A stretch of 64,000 nucleotides of DNA, taken from assembly GCA_001604565.1 (NCBI GenBank), contig LVBV01000012.1:40414-104413 (forward strand). Reading direction: 5' to 3'. Of the stretch, positions 33,469-41,575 are shown in pieces; position 1 is the stretch's first letter, and the number at the start of each line of letters is the position of its first letter. The notes below the pieces were generated by a model, which searched no databases, was not told the DNA's origin, and saw only the letters and a program-made list of their open reading frames with translations. The translations under genes were made by a program, and so were the position numbers. Source of the stretch: Puniceicoccales bacterium Verruco_01 (lineage in GTDB: Bacteria; Verrucomicrobiota; Verrucomicrobiia; Opitutales; Oceanipulchritudinaceae).

Positions 33469-35538
33469 ATGATCGGGTATTCGGAGGCGTTTCGGAAGAA
33501 GGAGGAGGCGGGCAGTGCCTCCCCCATGTTCCTGCCGGACCTCGTGGAAAAAGTGTTTTCGGACGGCGGGGCCCTCTGCGGGGCGCTGAAACTGGAGCAC
33601 CGCGCCGGGCAGGAGCAAATGGCCCTTTCGGCGGCGCAGGCTTTCGCGACGGATACGAGCCTCTTTGTGGAGGCGCCGACCGGCGTCGGCAAGAGTCTGG
33701 CCTACCTTGTGCCGGGAATCGCCCACGCGGTGGCCTCGGGCCGACAGATGCTTGTTTCCACGAACACGAAGGCCCTGCAGGAGCAGATCCGCGGCAAGGA
33801 TCTGGCGCTCTGCCGCAAGTTGTTCGGACTGACGGAGGGTCTCGGTGCGTACGGGGAGTTCAAGGCGGCGGTCCTCATGGGCAAGGGGAACTACCTTTGT
33901 GGGACGAGACTACGCGAGGCATTGAAGAACACGGGGAGCCTCTTCCCGACGGAGTACGAGAAGGAACTGATCCGCATCGAGGCGTGGAGCCGTCAAACGC
34001 AGACGGGGCTAGTCTCCGAACTCACGCCGGAACCCCTCGCCGAAGTCTGGGAACACCTTTCCGCGGATTCCCCTGCCTGCAACAACCGCAACTGCACGCC
34101 GGAAACCTGCCCCTACCGTCGCGCGCGCAAACAGATGGAGGAAGCAAACCTTGTCATCGTAAACCACAGTCTGCTCTTCTCCCTCCTTGGCGCAGGCTAC
34201 CATCCGGGCGCGGACACTCCCGGCATCCTGCACGCGGCGGACTTCGCGGTGCTGGACGAGGCGCACACCGTCCCGGCGGTGGCGACGGAACACTTTGGCA
34301 TCCATATCAGCGACTACGCAATCCGCCGCCAGCTTCTGCGCCTGTACAATCCGGCGACGCGCCGGGGCCTCCTCCAGCGCCACGCGCAGGGCGAGGGCGT
34401 GTCGGTCGTGGAAAAGGCGCTGCGGACGGTCTCGGAATTCTTTGCGCATGTGTCGGATAAATACCTTCTGGAAAGCGATATCGTGCGCCTCTCCACGCCG
34501 GGCTGGATGGAGGATTTGCTCAAGCCCGTCCTCTCGGAACTGACGGCCCTTCTTTCCTCGCAGGCGCAGCGCATGGGCGACGGCCCGCCCAAGGACGAGC
34601 TTCAGGGCGCGGCGGACATCCTTTCCGGCTACATGGGGTCCCTCGCGAGCTGTCTCGCGCTGGAGGAAACCGATCACGTGTACTGGACCGAGCGCGCGGG
34701 GCGGAAAAACATCGTATCCCTGAACAGCGCGCCGCTCGACGTGGCCCCGTACCTGCGCGAGCGCCTCTTCGCTCGCGATACGGCGGTGGTCCTCACAAGC
34801 GCCACTCTCGGCAGCGGCGACGGCATGGAGGCGTTCGTGACCCGCACCGGCGGCCACGGCGCGCGGCTGGAATCCGTGGATTCCCCCTTCGATTTTTCCC
34901 GGCAGATGCGCGTGTACGTGGCGGAGGGCGCGCCCGCGCCGGAAGAGGGCCGATTGGATCTCGATTGGATGGCGGGGATCATCGCCCATTGCGTGATGAA
35001 GGTGAATGGCGGGAGTCTCGTCCTCTTCACCTCGCACAAGGACATGCGCGCGGCGTCCGTCAAGGTGGCCGCGGCCTGCGAGGCGGCGGGGCGGCCCTTT
35101 TTCATGCAGGGCGCGGGCCTCTCGCCCTCGGCGCTGCGCGAGGCTTTTTCGAAGGCGGGCAATGGTGTCCTCTTCGGCACGGACAGTTTCTGGACCGGCA
35201 TCGACGTGCCGGGAGCCGCGCTCTCGCAGGTGATCGTGATGCGCCTGCCCTTCGAGAATCCGACGCATCCCATCGCGCAGGCGCGCGCGCAATGGCTTTC
35301 CGCACGGGGGGAAAATCCCTTCGCCGTCCTCACCCTGCCCGATGCCGTGGTGAAATTCCGGCAGGGCATCGGGCGCCTCATCCGGTCGAAAACCGACCTC
35401 GGCACCGTCACGGTTCTCGACTCCCGGATCCTGACGCGTCCGTATGGGAAGTTCTTCCTCTCGGTCCTGCCGAACAAGTCCTACATACGCTTCAACGCCT
35501 TCAATATGAAGGACCGCTTCGACCCACTGGAGGCGTAA
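33469..35538 (+). CDS. DinG/YoaA-type ATP-dependent DNA helicase (superfamily 2, XPD-like)
   Basis: A 689-residue helicase. Walker A is EAPTGVGKSLAYLVPG (residues about 68-83), DEAH motif II is FAVLDEAHTVPA, and motif VI is FRQGIGRLIRSKTDLGTVTVLDSR. Cysteines in NYLCGTRL, PACNNRNC and ETCPYRRAR form the four-cysteine iron-sulfur site of XPD/DinG helicases. A C-terminal helicase domain starts near residue 450 (TAVVLTSATLGSGDG). ATG 33469 begins close to the conserved region; long in-frame sequence upstream is the shadow of the M48 gene. It likely resolves R-loops or damaged DNA. Its TAA (35536-35538) is directly followed by a mobile-element-like repeat. Confidence 0.92.
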   Translation: MIGYSEAFRKKEEAGSASPMFLPDLVEKVFSDGGALCGALKLEHRAGQEQMALSAAQAFATDTSLFVEAPTGVGKSLAYLVPGIAHAVASGRQMLVSTNTKALQEQIRGKDLALCRKLFGLTEGLGAYGEFKAAVLMGKGNYLCGTRLREALKNTGSLFPTEYEKELIRIEAWSRQTQTGLVSELTPEPLAEVWEHLSADSPACNNRNCTPETCPYRRARKQMEEANLVIVNHSLLFSLLGAGYHPGADTPGILHAADFAVLDEAHTVPAVATEHFGIHISDYAIRRQLLRLYNPATRRGLLQRHAQGEGVSVVEKALRTVSEFFAHVSDKYLLESDIVRLSTPGWMEDLLKPVLSELTALLSSQAQRMGDGPPKDELQGAADILSGYMGSLASCLALEETDHVYWTERAGRKNIVSLNSAPLDVAPYLRERLFARDTAVVLTSATLGSGDGMEAFVTRTGGHGARLESVDSPFDFSRQMRVYVAEGAPAPEEGRLDLDWMAGIIAHCVMKVNGGSLVLFTSHKDMRAASVKVAAACEAAGRPFFMQGAGLSPSALREAFSKAGNGVLFGTDSFWTGIDVPGAALSQVIVMRLPFENPTHPIAQARAQWLSARGENPFAVLTLPDAVVKFRQGIGRLIRSKTDLGTVTVLDSRILTRPYGKFFLSVLPNKSYIRFNAFNMKDRFDPLEA

Positions 35539-35811
35539 CAGGCTGCTGAAAAAGGCCCCGGTGTGTGCCGTTGCGTTCTCAAGACGCCTTTCCGCAAGGC
35601 GGCTTTGGACAGGCTGGGCTTGCAGCCCTGCGTCCAAAGCGAACGCGGCGGAAGGCGTCTTGGAACGCAACCCGAAGGGCAACAGCTATTTGCGTCTCCA
35701 GCGGCGTTGGCATCGCGGGCAGGGTCATGGACCCGGCCTGCGCGATGCCGCCTTGCTGGCAGACGCAAAATAGCTGGTTGCGGCACGCGCCGGGACTTTT
35801 TCAGCAGCCTG
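35539..35811. mobile_element. MITE-like palindromic element with terminal inverted repeats and 4-bp target duplication
   Basis: A 273-bp element with no coding capacity. The ends read CAGGCTGCTGAAAAAG (35539-35554) and its complement (35796-35811), with imperfect pairing continuing inward to about 32 bases. GTAA lies on both sides (35535-35538 and 35812-35815), the expected target duplication. Inside are two long hairpins: 35570-35671 (arms GTTGCGTTC and GAACGCAAC, apex GGGCT-TGC-AGCCC) and 35683-35776 (arms CAGCTATTT and AAATAGCTG, apex GGGTC-ATG-GACCC). The left GTAA includes the helicase stop codon, so the protein is unchanged. It needs a transposase from elsewhere. Confidence 0.85.
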
Positions 35812-35821
35812 GTAAGGCGCC

Positions 35822-36418
35822 CTACTCTTTCGGGAACGACTTCGAGACGGTTTCCGCCACTTCTTCGAGCCACACACGGCGTTGCGCGAGGTCGCTCACG
35901 ATGACAACGGAGAAGGTCCGGCGGGTCACGTCCGTGATGCCGCAGAGGCCGAAGACGCACTTCTTCCAGATGTTTTCCAGCGGATCGCCAAAGACCTCGC
36001 GCTCCCGTTTTTCAAATGTGTTCGCGGTGTTGAAGACGAGGGCCTTCTTCGCCTTGAGGAGCCCGACGGGCACGCCCTCACCCTTGTCGCCCGCGACAAA
36101 CTTGTAGGCCACGCCCTGCCGCACAACGCGGTCAATCCAGCCCACGAGCGCCGCAGGGGGCATTCCCCACCAGTTGGGGTGAACCATGATCAGGCCGTCC
36201 GCGCTCTTCAGATCCTCAATGTGGCGGGTGATCGTCTCGTCCAGCTTCGGTTCGCGCAGCAGTTCGGCTCGCTTGAGAACGGGATCGAAGCCCTCCGCGC
36301 ACAGGTCGTGCAGAACCGTCTCGTGCCCGTTTGCGACAAGAGCGTCCGCCGCCGTCTGTGCAATGGCTGCGTTGAAACTCGTCGGGTCGGGATGGGCCAG
36401 GACGATCAGGATCTTCAT
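35822..36418 (-). CDS. NAD(P)H-dependent flavoprotein oxidoreductase (NQO1/KefF/MdaB-like)
   Basis: A 198-residue flavodoxin-like-fold quinone or nitro reductase. The N-terminus MKILIVLAHPDPTSFNAAIAQTAADAL is the FMN/FAD-phosphate loop of the family. The central LIMVHPNWWGMPPAALVGWIDRVVRQGVAYKF holds the PxxWWGMPAxLKGWIDRV signature. Later, KKALVFNTANT replaces the family's KKALLSTTTG. It lies 12 bases after nuoD on the same strand, so may serve the same quinone pool. A MITE-like element sits 10 bases after its stop. Confidence 0.87.
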   Translation of the reverse strand: MKILIVLAHPDPTSFNAAIAQTAADALVANGHETVLHDLCAEGFDPVLKRAELLREPKLDETITRHIEDLKSADGLIMVHPNWWGMPPAALVGWIDRVVRQGVAYKFVAGDKGEGVPVGLLKAKKALVFNTANTFEKREREVFGDPLENIWKKCVFGLCGITDVTRRTFSVVIVSDLAQRRVWLEEVAETVSKSFPKE

Positions 36419-36430
36419 GCGGCGATCGGG

Positions 36431-37672
36431 TTAGCGGTCGCAGTCGCCCATCACGAAATCGATGCTGCCGAGGACGACCGGAACGTCCTGAACCAAGCAG
36501 CCGGGCAAGATCTTCGGCAGGGCCGAGATGATGGAGAAGCTCGGGCCGTGGATGCGCAGGCGCCACGGGACGCCGCCGCCCTTGCTCACGACGAAGAACG
36601 CCTGACGTCCCTTGGGGTTCTCCGCCTCGAAGAACGCCTCGCCGACCGGCAGTTCCGGGCCCTCGGTCGTGATCATGAAGTTCTGGATCAGCTCCTCCAT
36701 GCTGGAGAGCACCTTGTCCTTGCGGGGGCGGAAAATCTTCGTGGCCTTGTCGTTGTACCAAAGGCCGCCGGGCATCTTCGTCACGGCCTGACGGATGATA
36801 CGGACACTCTGGCGGACTTCCTCCACGCGGACGAGCCAGCGGTCGTAGCTATCGCCGTTGGTTCCCACGGGAACGTTGAACTCGTAGTTCTCGTAGCCGA
36901 GGTAGGGCTTGTCCTTGCGCAGGTCCATCGCGATGCCGCTCGCTCTTGCGTTCGGGCCGGAGACGCCGTAGCTGATGGCGTCCTCCTTCGAAAGCGGGGC
37001 CACGCCCACGCAGCGGTCATAAAAGATGCGGTTACGTGTCAGCAGCTTGTCGCAGAGCTCGTTCGTCTTCTCCACGTCGTCACAAACCTTCAGTACGTGG
37101 TCCAGCCAGCCGTCCGGAATATCGCGCTGGAGACCGCCAATGCGCGTGTAATTGGTCGTGAAGCGGGCTCCGCAGAGCTCCTCCATCAGGCTGTAGATCT
37201 TCTCTCGGTCGGTGAACATGTACATGAACACCGTGAGGGCGCCCGCGTCCATGCCGTAGCAGCCTAGACCGATGAAGTGGGAAAGAAGCCGCGCCAGTTC
37301 GCAGCAGATGACTCGGATCGCCTGACAGCGCTCCGGCACGTCGATCCCCGCCAGTCTCTCCACCGCAAGCGCATAGGTCACGTTGTTGTGGATCGGCCCG
37401 ATGTAGTCCAGACGGTCCGTGTACGGGATGAACTGGTTGTAGGTGAAATTCTCGGCCACCTTCTCCTCGCCGCGGTGCAGGTAACCGATGACCGGATCGC
37501 ACTTCACGATCGTCTCGCCGTCGAGTTCCAACCTCAGGCGGAGGACGCCGTGCGTCGCCGGATGGCTCGGTCCCACGTTGAGGACCATCGTGTCGCCATG
37601 AATCTCCTCTTCGAGGGCGGCATTGCGTGCGGCGGCGTCGCCGAATGAAAAAACTTCTTCCGTCTTGGACAT
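36431..37672 (-). CDS. nuoD: NADH-quinone oxidoreductase subunit D
   Basis: A 413-residue hydrogenase-like subunit of complex I that lines the quinone-reduction site with NuoB. Motifs: MVLNVGPSHPATHGVLRLRLELDGE, GYLHRGEEKVAENFTYNQFIPYTDRLDY with the quinone-site HRG and tyrosine, and the C-terminal KGGGVPWRLRIHGPSFSIISALPKILPGCLVQDVPVVLGSIDFVMGDCDR. It starts two bases after a small membrane-protein gene, which itself separates it from nuoC. Other nuo genes (A, B, E-N) are not in the window. Confidence 0.96.
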   Translation of the reverse strand: MSKTEEVFSFGDAAARNAALEEEIHGDTMVLNVGPSHPATHGVLRLRLELDGETIVKCDPVIGYLHRGEEKVAENFTYNQFIPYTDRLDYIGPIHNNVTYALAVERLAGIDVPERCQAIRVICCELARLLSHFIGLGCYGMDAGALTVFMYMFTDREKIYSLMEELCGARFTTNYTRIGGLQRDIPDGWLDHVLKVCDDVEKTNELCDKLLTRNRIFYDRCVGVAPLSKEDAISYGVSGPNARASGIAMDLRKDKPYLGYENYEFNVPVGTNGDSYDRWLVRVEEVRQSVRIIRQAVTKMPGGLWYNDKATKIFRPRKDKVLSSMEELIQNFMITTEGPELPVGEAFFEAENPKGRQAFFVVSKGGGVPWRLRIHGPSFSIISALPKILPGCLVQDVPVVLGSIDFVMGDCDR

Positions 37673-37674
37673 CG

Positions 37675-38328
37675 TTAGTTGAGTGAAATGGTGGGAGGCT
37701 GGATATCGGGGAGTTCCCCGACATCGTCCTGCAGCATGGAGTTGAACTGGGAATATTCCACGTCGGTGATCGCACCGACCTTGCGAAGCCAGTTGTATTT
37801 GGAAATTTCCGCGCGGGAGTTGTTTTCCCGGTCGATCGGCAGGTATTTGCTCCGCAGGAGCGCCACGCGGCGCAAGTTCAATTCCCGCAGAATGTCGTCA
37901 TGCCGTTCGTCGCGCAGGATCACGATGCGCCCGTGGTCCGTCCGCAGAATGGAGAAGCTGATCCTCCTTGCATAATGGTAGATCAGGCAGCCCGCGCCGA
38001 GAAGGCTCCAGAATGCGGCGGAAATCCACGATTCTCCCGCCGGTTCCGACGAAACGAGAAGCCCGCCCGCCGCAATGAAAAAGCCGATGAAAAGAAAGAG
38101 CGCCCCGCAGCGCAAAGCTACGGCGCTGCGTTCGGAAATCTCCGTCGCCTGAGGGTCGATTTCCTCGAAGCTGGCGCGGAATTTCACCTCGCCGGAGGAA
38201 TCCTTCACCTGGTAATCCACACCGCCATTGTCGATGGCGATGCGCACACGCCGTCCCGCGCGCTTCTGCTGAAAGCGCACCGTGCCGTCATCGGACAGCT
38301 CCCACGGTTTTTTTCGCATCCGGAACAT
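37675..38328 (-). CDS. Unrecognised two-helix membrane protein between nuoC and nuoD
   Basis: A 217-residue protein I do not recognise. Residues 1-65 are a basic, beta-rich cytosolic region (RFQQKRAGRRVRIAIDNGGVDYQVKDSSGEVKFRASFEEIDPQ). Two membrane helices follow (about 70-90, LRCGALFLFIGFFIAAGGLLV, and 97-118). Then comes a soluble C-terminal part with RTDHGRIVILRDERHDDILREL, and near the end a short helical region (YNWLRKVGAITDVEYSQFNSML) resembling an SHOCT-type tail. It lies 16 bases after nuoC and two bases before nuoD, so is surely cotranscribed. Whether it acts in complex I assembly is open. The start could also be the ATG three codons later. Confidence 0.72.
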   Translation of the reverse strand: MFRMRKKPWELSDDGTVRFQQKRAGRRVRIAIDNGGVDYQVKDSSGEVKFRASFEEIDPQATEISERSAVALRCGALFLFIGFFIAAGGLLVSSEPAGESWISAAFWSLLGAGCLIYHYARRISFSILRTDHGRIVILRDERHDDILRELNLRRVALLRSKYLPIDRENNSRAEISKYNWLRKVGAITDVEYSQFNSMLQDDVGELPDIQPPTISLN

Positions 38329-38344
38329 CGCGGAAAGGCCCCCC

Positions 38345-38995
38345 CTACTGCTTGGGATGTTTCTCGTTCCAAGACTGATCCTTGGCGCGGGGCTCCGCCT
38401 TGCTGACCACCGTGCCGCAGCCCGCCGTGAAGGGGCCGCCCGCTTCCGGCGCCGGCGCTGTCGTTCCGCCGAGAATCTCCCCAGCGATGCCCGCGTCCTC
38501 GTTCGGGAGCGGCGCCTCGATTCCGGCGAGGGGAAAGTCCTTGCGCAGGGGATGGTAGGGATAATTGTCCCACATCAGGATGCGGCGCAGGTCCGGATGG
38601 TCCGCGAAGACGATGCCGAACATGTCGAACACCTCGCGCTCCAGCCAGTTGGCGCCCTGCCAGAGGCCGGTGAGGGAGGGCATCGAGGGCTCAAGGGGAT
38701 TCTTGCAGTCCGCCGCGATCCGCAGGTACTCGTGCCGCTCCAGCGAATAAAGGTGATAAAAGCAGGTGTAGCGCGGCGCCGCGTCCACACCCCAGTCGGC
38801 AGCTGTGAGGTCCGAGAGAACGTCGAACCCGAAAGTGCTCTTCAGGGTCTTCATGAGCTCCACGAGGTGTTCCGCCGGGCAGTTGTACGCGGGGATGTCC
38901 CGCGAAGGACGCTCGGTGAGCCAGGGAAATGCACTCTTCAAGGGAACTGACTGCGTTGTGTCTTGCATCGCTTCGATTCGCATCACTTTACCCAT
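38345..38995 (-). CDS. nuoC: NADH-quinone oxidoreductase subunit C
   Basis: A 216-residue 30-kDa-type peripheral arm subunit of complex I. The diagnostic stretch is GANWLEREVFDMFGIVFADHPDLRRILMWDNYPYHPLRKDFPLAG. Upstream, RYTCFYHLYSLERHEYLRI is the family beta core. About 50 extra C-terminal residues (GEILGGTTAPAPEAGG onward) form a low-complexity tail. The ATG at 38995 follows an AAAGGCGG; the ATGs at 38980 and 38968 are alternatives. It follows menG by 46 bases. Confidence 0.92.
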   Translation of the reverse strand: MGKVMRIEAMQDTTQSVPLKSAFPWLTERPSRDIPAYNCPAEHLVELMKTLKSTFGFDVLSDLTAADWGVDAAPRYTCFYHLYSLERHEYLRIAADCKNPLEPSMPSLTGLWQGANWLEREVFDMFGIVFADHPDLRRILMWDNYPYHPLRKDFPLAGIEAPLPNEDAGIAGEILGGTTAPAPEAGGPFTAGCGTVVSKAEPRAKDQSWNEKHPKQ

Positions 38996-39041
38996 TTGCC
39001 GCCTTTGGGCAAAGGGAAAAACGCGGGCCACGCGGCGCCGG

Positions 39042-39737
39042 TCATTTCACCGCCTCGTGGATCGCCACGATGGAGAAAAAGCGCGGAAACGCCCGCGCCT
39101 TTGCAAATCCCGCCGCGCGCATTTCCGCAGCGAGAATCTCGCGTCCAGGAAAGGCGCTCACCGTGCCGACGAGGTATTCGTAGGAATCTCTCCGACCGGT
39201 CACGATGCGGGCGAGAATCGGCATCACGTGGCGCAGGTAAAAGTAGTAGGGAAAGCGGATCCAGCGATACGGCTGGCTGAATTCAAGGCAATAGAGCGCC
39301 CCGCCCTTTTTCAAAACGCGTCGGATTTCGGAAAGCCCCTTTGTGCGGTCATCGAAGTTCCGCAGACCCCAGCCGATCGTCACGGCGTCCACGCTCTCGT
39401 CCGGGAGGGCCAGGTTCATGGCGTCGCCCTGCGCGAAAGTGATATCCGCCGCCCAGGAAAGCTCTGCCTTCTTGCGGCGCGCCACCTCCAACATCGGTTC
39501 GCAGAAGTCGATTCCAAGAATCTGACAGGTGGGCGGCAGGGTTTTGCGCAGGGCAAAGGCCATGTCGCCGCTGCCCGTGGCCAGATCGAGCACGGCGGAT
39601 GGCTTGCGCGCCGCGACGAGGTTCACCACCTCGCGCCGCCAGCCGATGTCCATTCCACAGGAGATGATGCGATTGGCCGCATCATACTTCGGCGCAATGG
39701 CGGAAAAGACGCCTTTGACTTTGCTCGCTTCGGGCAT
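39042..39737 (-). CDS. menG: Demethylmenaquinone methyltransferase (UbiE/MenG family)
   Basis: A 231-residue SAM-dependent C-methyltransferase, the last step of menaquinone synthesis (or of ubiquinone in other bacteria). The UbiE signatures are FSAIAPKYDAANRIISCGMDIGWRR (residues about 11-35), VLDLATGSGDMAFAL, FDDRTKGLSEIRRVLKKGGALYCLEFSQP and the C-terminal YEYLVGTVSAFPG. It precedes nuoC in the same direction, linking quinone synthesis to complex I. The upstream gap carries an intergenic repeat. Confidence 0.94.
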   Translation of the reverse strand: MPEASKVKGVFSAIAPKYDAANRIISCGMDIGWRREVVNLVAARKPSAVLDLATGSGDMAFALRKTLPPTCQILGIDFCEPMLEVARRKKAELSWAADITFAQGDAMNLALPDESVDAVTIGWGLRNFDDRTKGLSEIRRVLKKGGALYCLEFSQPYRWIRFPYYFYLRHVMPILARIVTGRRDSYEYLVGTVSAFPGREILAAEMRAAGFAKARAFPRFFSIVAIHEAVK

Positions 39738-39759
39738 GGGAAAAGAGAAACAGGAAGTA

Positions 39760-39891
39760 TTATCCGCAGATTTCGCAGATGTTCAGAGAAAGAGTCTTTA
39801 TCCACAGATTGAAACTGGATTTTCGCAGATTTCTAAAAAATAGGAAGGTTCCGATTCTTTAATCTGCGGAAATCTGCGCAATCTGTGGATA
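39760..39891. repeat. Intergenic cluster of a CGCAGATT-type short repeat in both orientations
   Basis: The word TATCCGCAGATT, or variants (TATCCACAGATT, TTTCGCAGATT), occurs at 39760-39780, 39799-39810 and 39820-39832. The reverse complement appears as AATCTGCGGAAATCTGCGCA and AATCTGTGGATA at 39861-39891. The arms can pair into a long imperfect hairpin in the menG leader. Similar words recur between genes in Bacteroidota and Verrucomicrobiota genomes. Confidence 0.65.
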
Positions 39892-39908
39892 GACAATCTG
39901 GAGTCTTC

Positions 39909-40421
39909 CTAGAACGCCGGTTCGTCGGTCGGCTGGCCGTCGATCGCCTCGGGTTCGTCGTGCTCCTTGGCGCGGAGCTTCTTGATTTCGTCGAGGGGCA
40001 CCTTGCCGCCCGTGCGAAGAACATAGACGGGCTCCTTGGTCTTGATCCAGATGCCCTGTTCCTTGGTGACGCGTGCGGGTACGTGCTCGCATACCTCGGG
40101 AATCGTCTTCACCGGCAGGCGGCGGCCCTTGGGGGTGATATTGAACTCGTAGGCGCTGCGGACGAGGCGGTCCTCGGTCGTCATGGGGCTTTCCTCCTCG
40201 GGGATCTGGAGAACCCAGCCTACGAAATCCTTGCCTTCCAGCTCGCCGTGCGGGTCCGAGACGAGGATGACAAACTGCTTCTTCACGGGCGGAACCTTCT
40301 CCTCCTCGTCGGCGGCGGCCACCTCGGAATTGATGTCCTCGATGATTTGCGAGACAAGACGGATATCCAGCTCGTTGCGCTGGAGGATCATTTTGACCAG
40401 TTCAAGATCGACTTTCGGCAT
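39909..40421 (-). CDS. Conserved-looking small cytosolic protein, function unknown
   Basis: A 170-residue protein I do not recognise. It opens with PKVDLELVKMILQRNELDIRLVSQIIEDINSEVAAADEEE, a helical segment. A beta-rich middle follows (KKQFVILVSDPHGELEGKDFVGWVLQIPEEESPMTTEDRLVRSAYEFNITPKGRRLP), then a basic/acidic tail (KKLRAKEHDEPEAIDGQPTDEP). No signal peptide or membrane helix is present. ATG 40421 has GAGG just upstream, though unusually close. It is divergent from the next gene, with 111 bases between them. The repeat cluster separates it from menG. Confidence 0.65.
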   Translation of the reverse strand: MPKVDLELVKMILQRNELDIRLVSQIIEDINSEVAAADEEEKVPPVKKQFVILVSDPHGELEGKDFVGWVLQIPEEESPMTTEDRLVRSAYEFNITPKGRRLPVKTIPEVCEHVPARVTKEQGIWIKTKEPVYVLRTGGKVPLDEIKKLRAKEHDEPEAIDGQPTDEPAF

Positions 40422-40532
40422 TCCCTCAAGAATCGGAAAGAAAGCGGTTTTGGCAAGTGCGCTTTGAAGTGGCACCAGCCTGCGATTGCGCAGATCAGGT
40501 TGCAGGAGTAAGAACACTTCCGGAATCAAGTC

Positions 40533-41519
40533 ATGCTCTGCCGTCTTCACGAAGCCTCCGAAATCATCCGCAGCGGCGCCACGGTTGTCGCCGCCGGCAG
40601 TCCCGACCTTCTGCGGCGCCTGCCCCGGGGCAATTGGATCGGCGGAACGAGCACGAGCGCCTTCACTCCCGCCGGCGGAGTGGAGCTTTTCGACCGTCTC
40701 CAGATCACGACATTTCCCCCGCAGGTGACCTTGGCGGGCATCCAGCGTTACGGAGTCGGCGGCTTGCATCATCTTTCGCTGGACCTGCACCCCGACGGAT
40801 TCAGCGTGATGATCGTCCCTCACGCGTCGAATGTGCACGAGGCACTTGCCCGCGAGGCCCTCCTCTCGAACCGTCTTCTTCAGGGCAATCTTTTCGGTTG
40901 GATGAGTGAGGCGGTCCGCTGGCGGCATCTCGGACGTCCGCAGGTGTATTACGGCCCGCTCGCCCACTGCATCGAGGATGAGGCCGTCGCCCTGCATTTT
41001 ACCCTTGCCCCGGGCTATCGCGTCCGCTCCGAGTCCTGTTCTGTCTTCGATGCGGTCGAGGGTGAATCCTTCCGTTTCCTTCATGACGGTTACTCAGCCT
41101 CCCGCATCCTCGTTGAGGGGCGCGAGACGGACTTTGTTACTTATCTCGGGGAAAGAAAGATCAGCCTATGCCTTCCCCTCGTGTCCCGCCATGGCAATCG
41201 AACTATCCTCACCTGTCCGGACGCCCAGGGCTCTTCGGAGCGGTCCGTGCGTTTCCATTCGCCGGTCTTTCACGGCGTGGAATATTGTTTTGCAAAGGAG
41301 GTGCCGGACATGGAACAGGCCACGCGGCGACTCATATCTTTCGACGGAACGGGCACCACGCTCATCGCCTGTCTGTGCCTCATGAGCTACCGGGAAGGCG
41401 CTGCGGAGGAGTATTCGGGCGCCTTCTGCGAAGGTCCGGTGACGCGTGGGGAGATCGCGGGTCTTCCCACTAGTCACTCGCTGGCGCGCGTGGTGCTGGA
41501 GGCGGCTCCGCGGGGATAG
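40533..41519 (+). CDS. Unrecognised 328-residue cytosolic protein
   Basis: No signal peptide or membrane helix. Near the N-terminus it has EIIRSGATVVAAGSPDLLRRLPRGNWIGGTSTSAFTPAGG, a glycine-rich turn that I associate with uncharacterised proteins in other phyla (GNWIGGT). Then DRLQITTFPPQVTLAGIQRYGV and SVMIVPHASNVHEALAREALLSNRLLQGNLFGWMSEAVRW follow, and mixed alpha/beta sequence continues to the end. Histidine and cysteine are frequent but make no clear metal site. The frame is well formed, and the upstream GGA lies about eight bases before the ATG. Function unknown; a ligand-binding role is only a guess. Confidence 0.65.
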   Translation: MLCRLHEASEIIRSGATVVAAGSPDLLRRLPRGNWIGGTSTSAFTPAGGVELFDRLQITTFPPQVTLAGIQRYGVGGLHHLSLDLHPDGFSVMIVPHASNVHEALAREALLSNRLLQGNLFGWMSEAVRWRHLGRPQVYYGPLAHCIEDEAVALHFTLAPGYRVRSESCSVFDAVEGESFRFLHDGYSASRILVEGRETDFVTYLGERKISLCLPLVSRHGNRTILTCPDAQGSSERSVRFHSPVFHGVEYCFAKEVPDMEQATRRLISFDGTGTTLIACLCLMSYREGAAEEYSGAFCEGPVTRGEIAGLPTSHSLARVVLEAAPRG

Positions 41520-41543
41520 AAGTTGACGATTGAGTTCGATCGT

Positions 41544-41562
41544 GGCGTGACTGGATCACGCC
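41544..41562 (+). promoter_or_regulatory. Short hairpin in the leader of the DUF1593 gene
   Basis: GGCGTGA (41544-41550) and TCACGCC (41556-41562) form a perfect 7-bp stem with a 5-base loop, 14 bases before the start codon. There is no T run, so it could be an operator or a translation-affecting hairpin. Confidence 0.35.
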
Positions 41563-41575
41563 CATCGCTCCGATC

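Noticed and set aside
39760..39891. CRISPR array
   Set aside because: Repeat words are short, degenerate, in both orientations and without regular spacers, and no cas gene is nearby.
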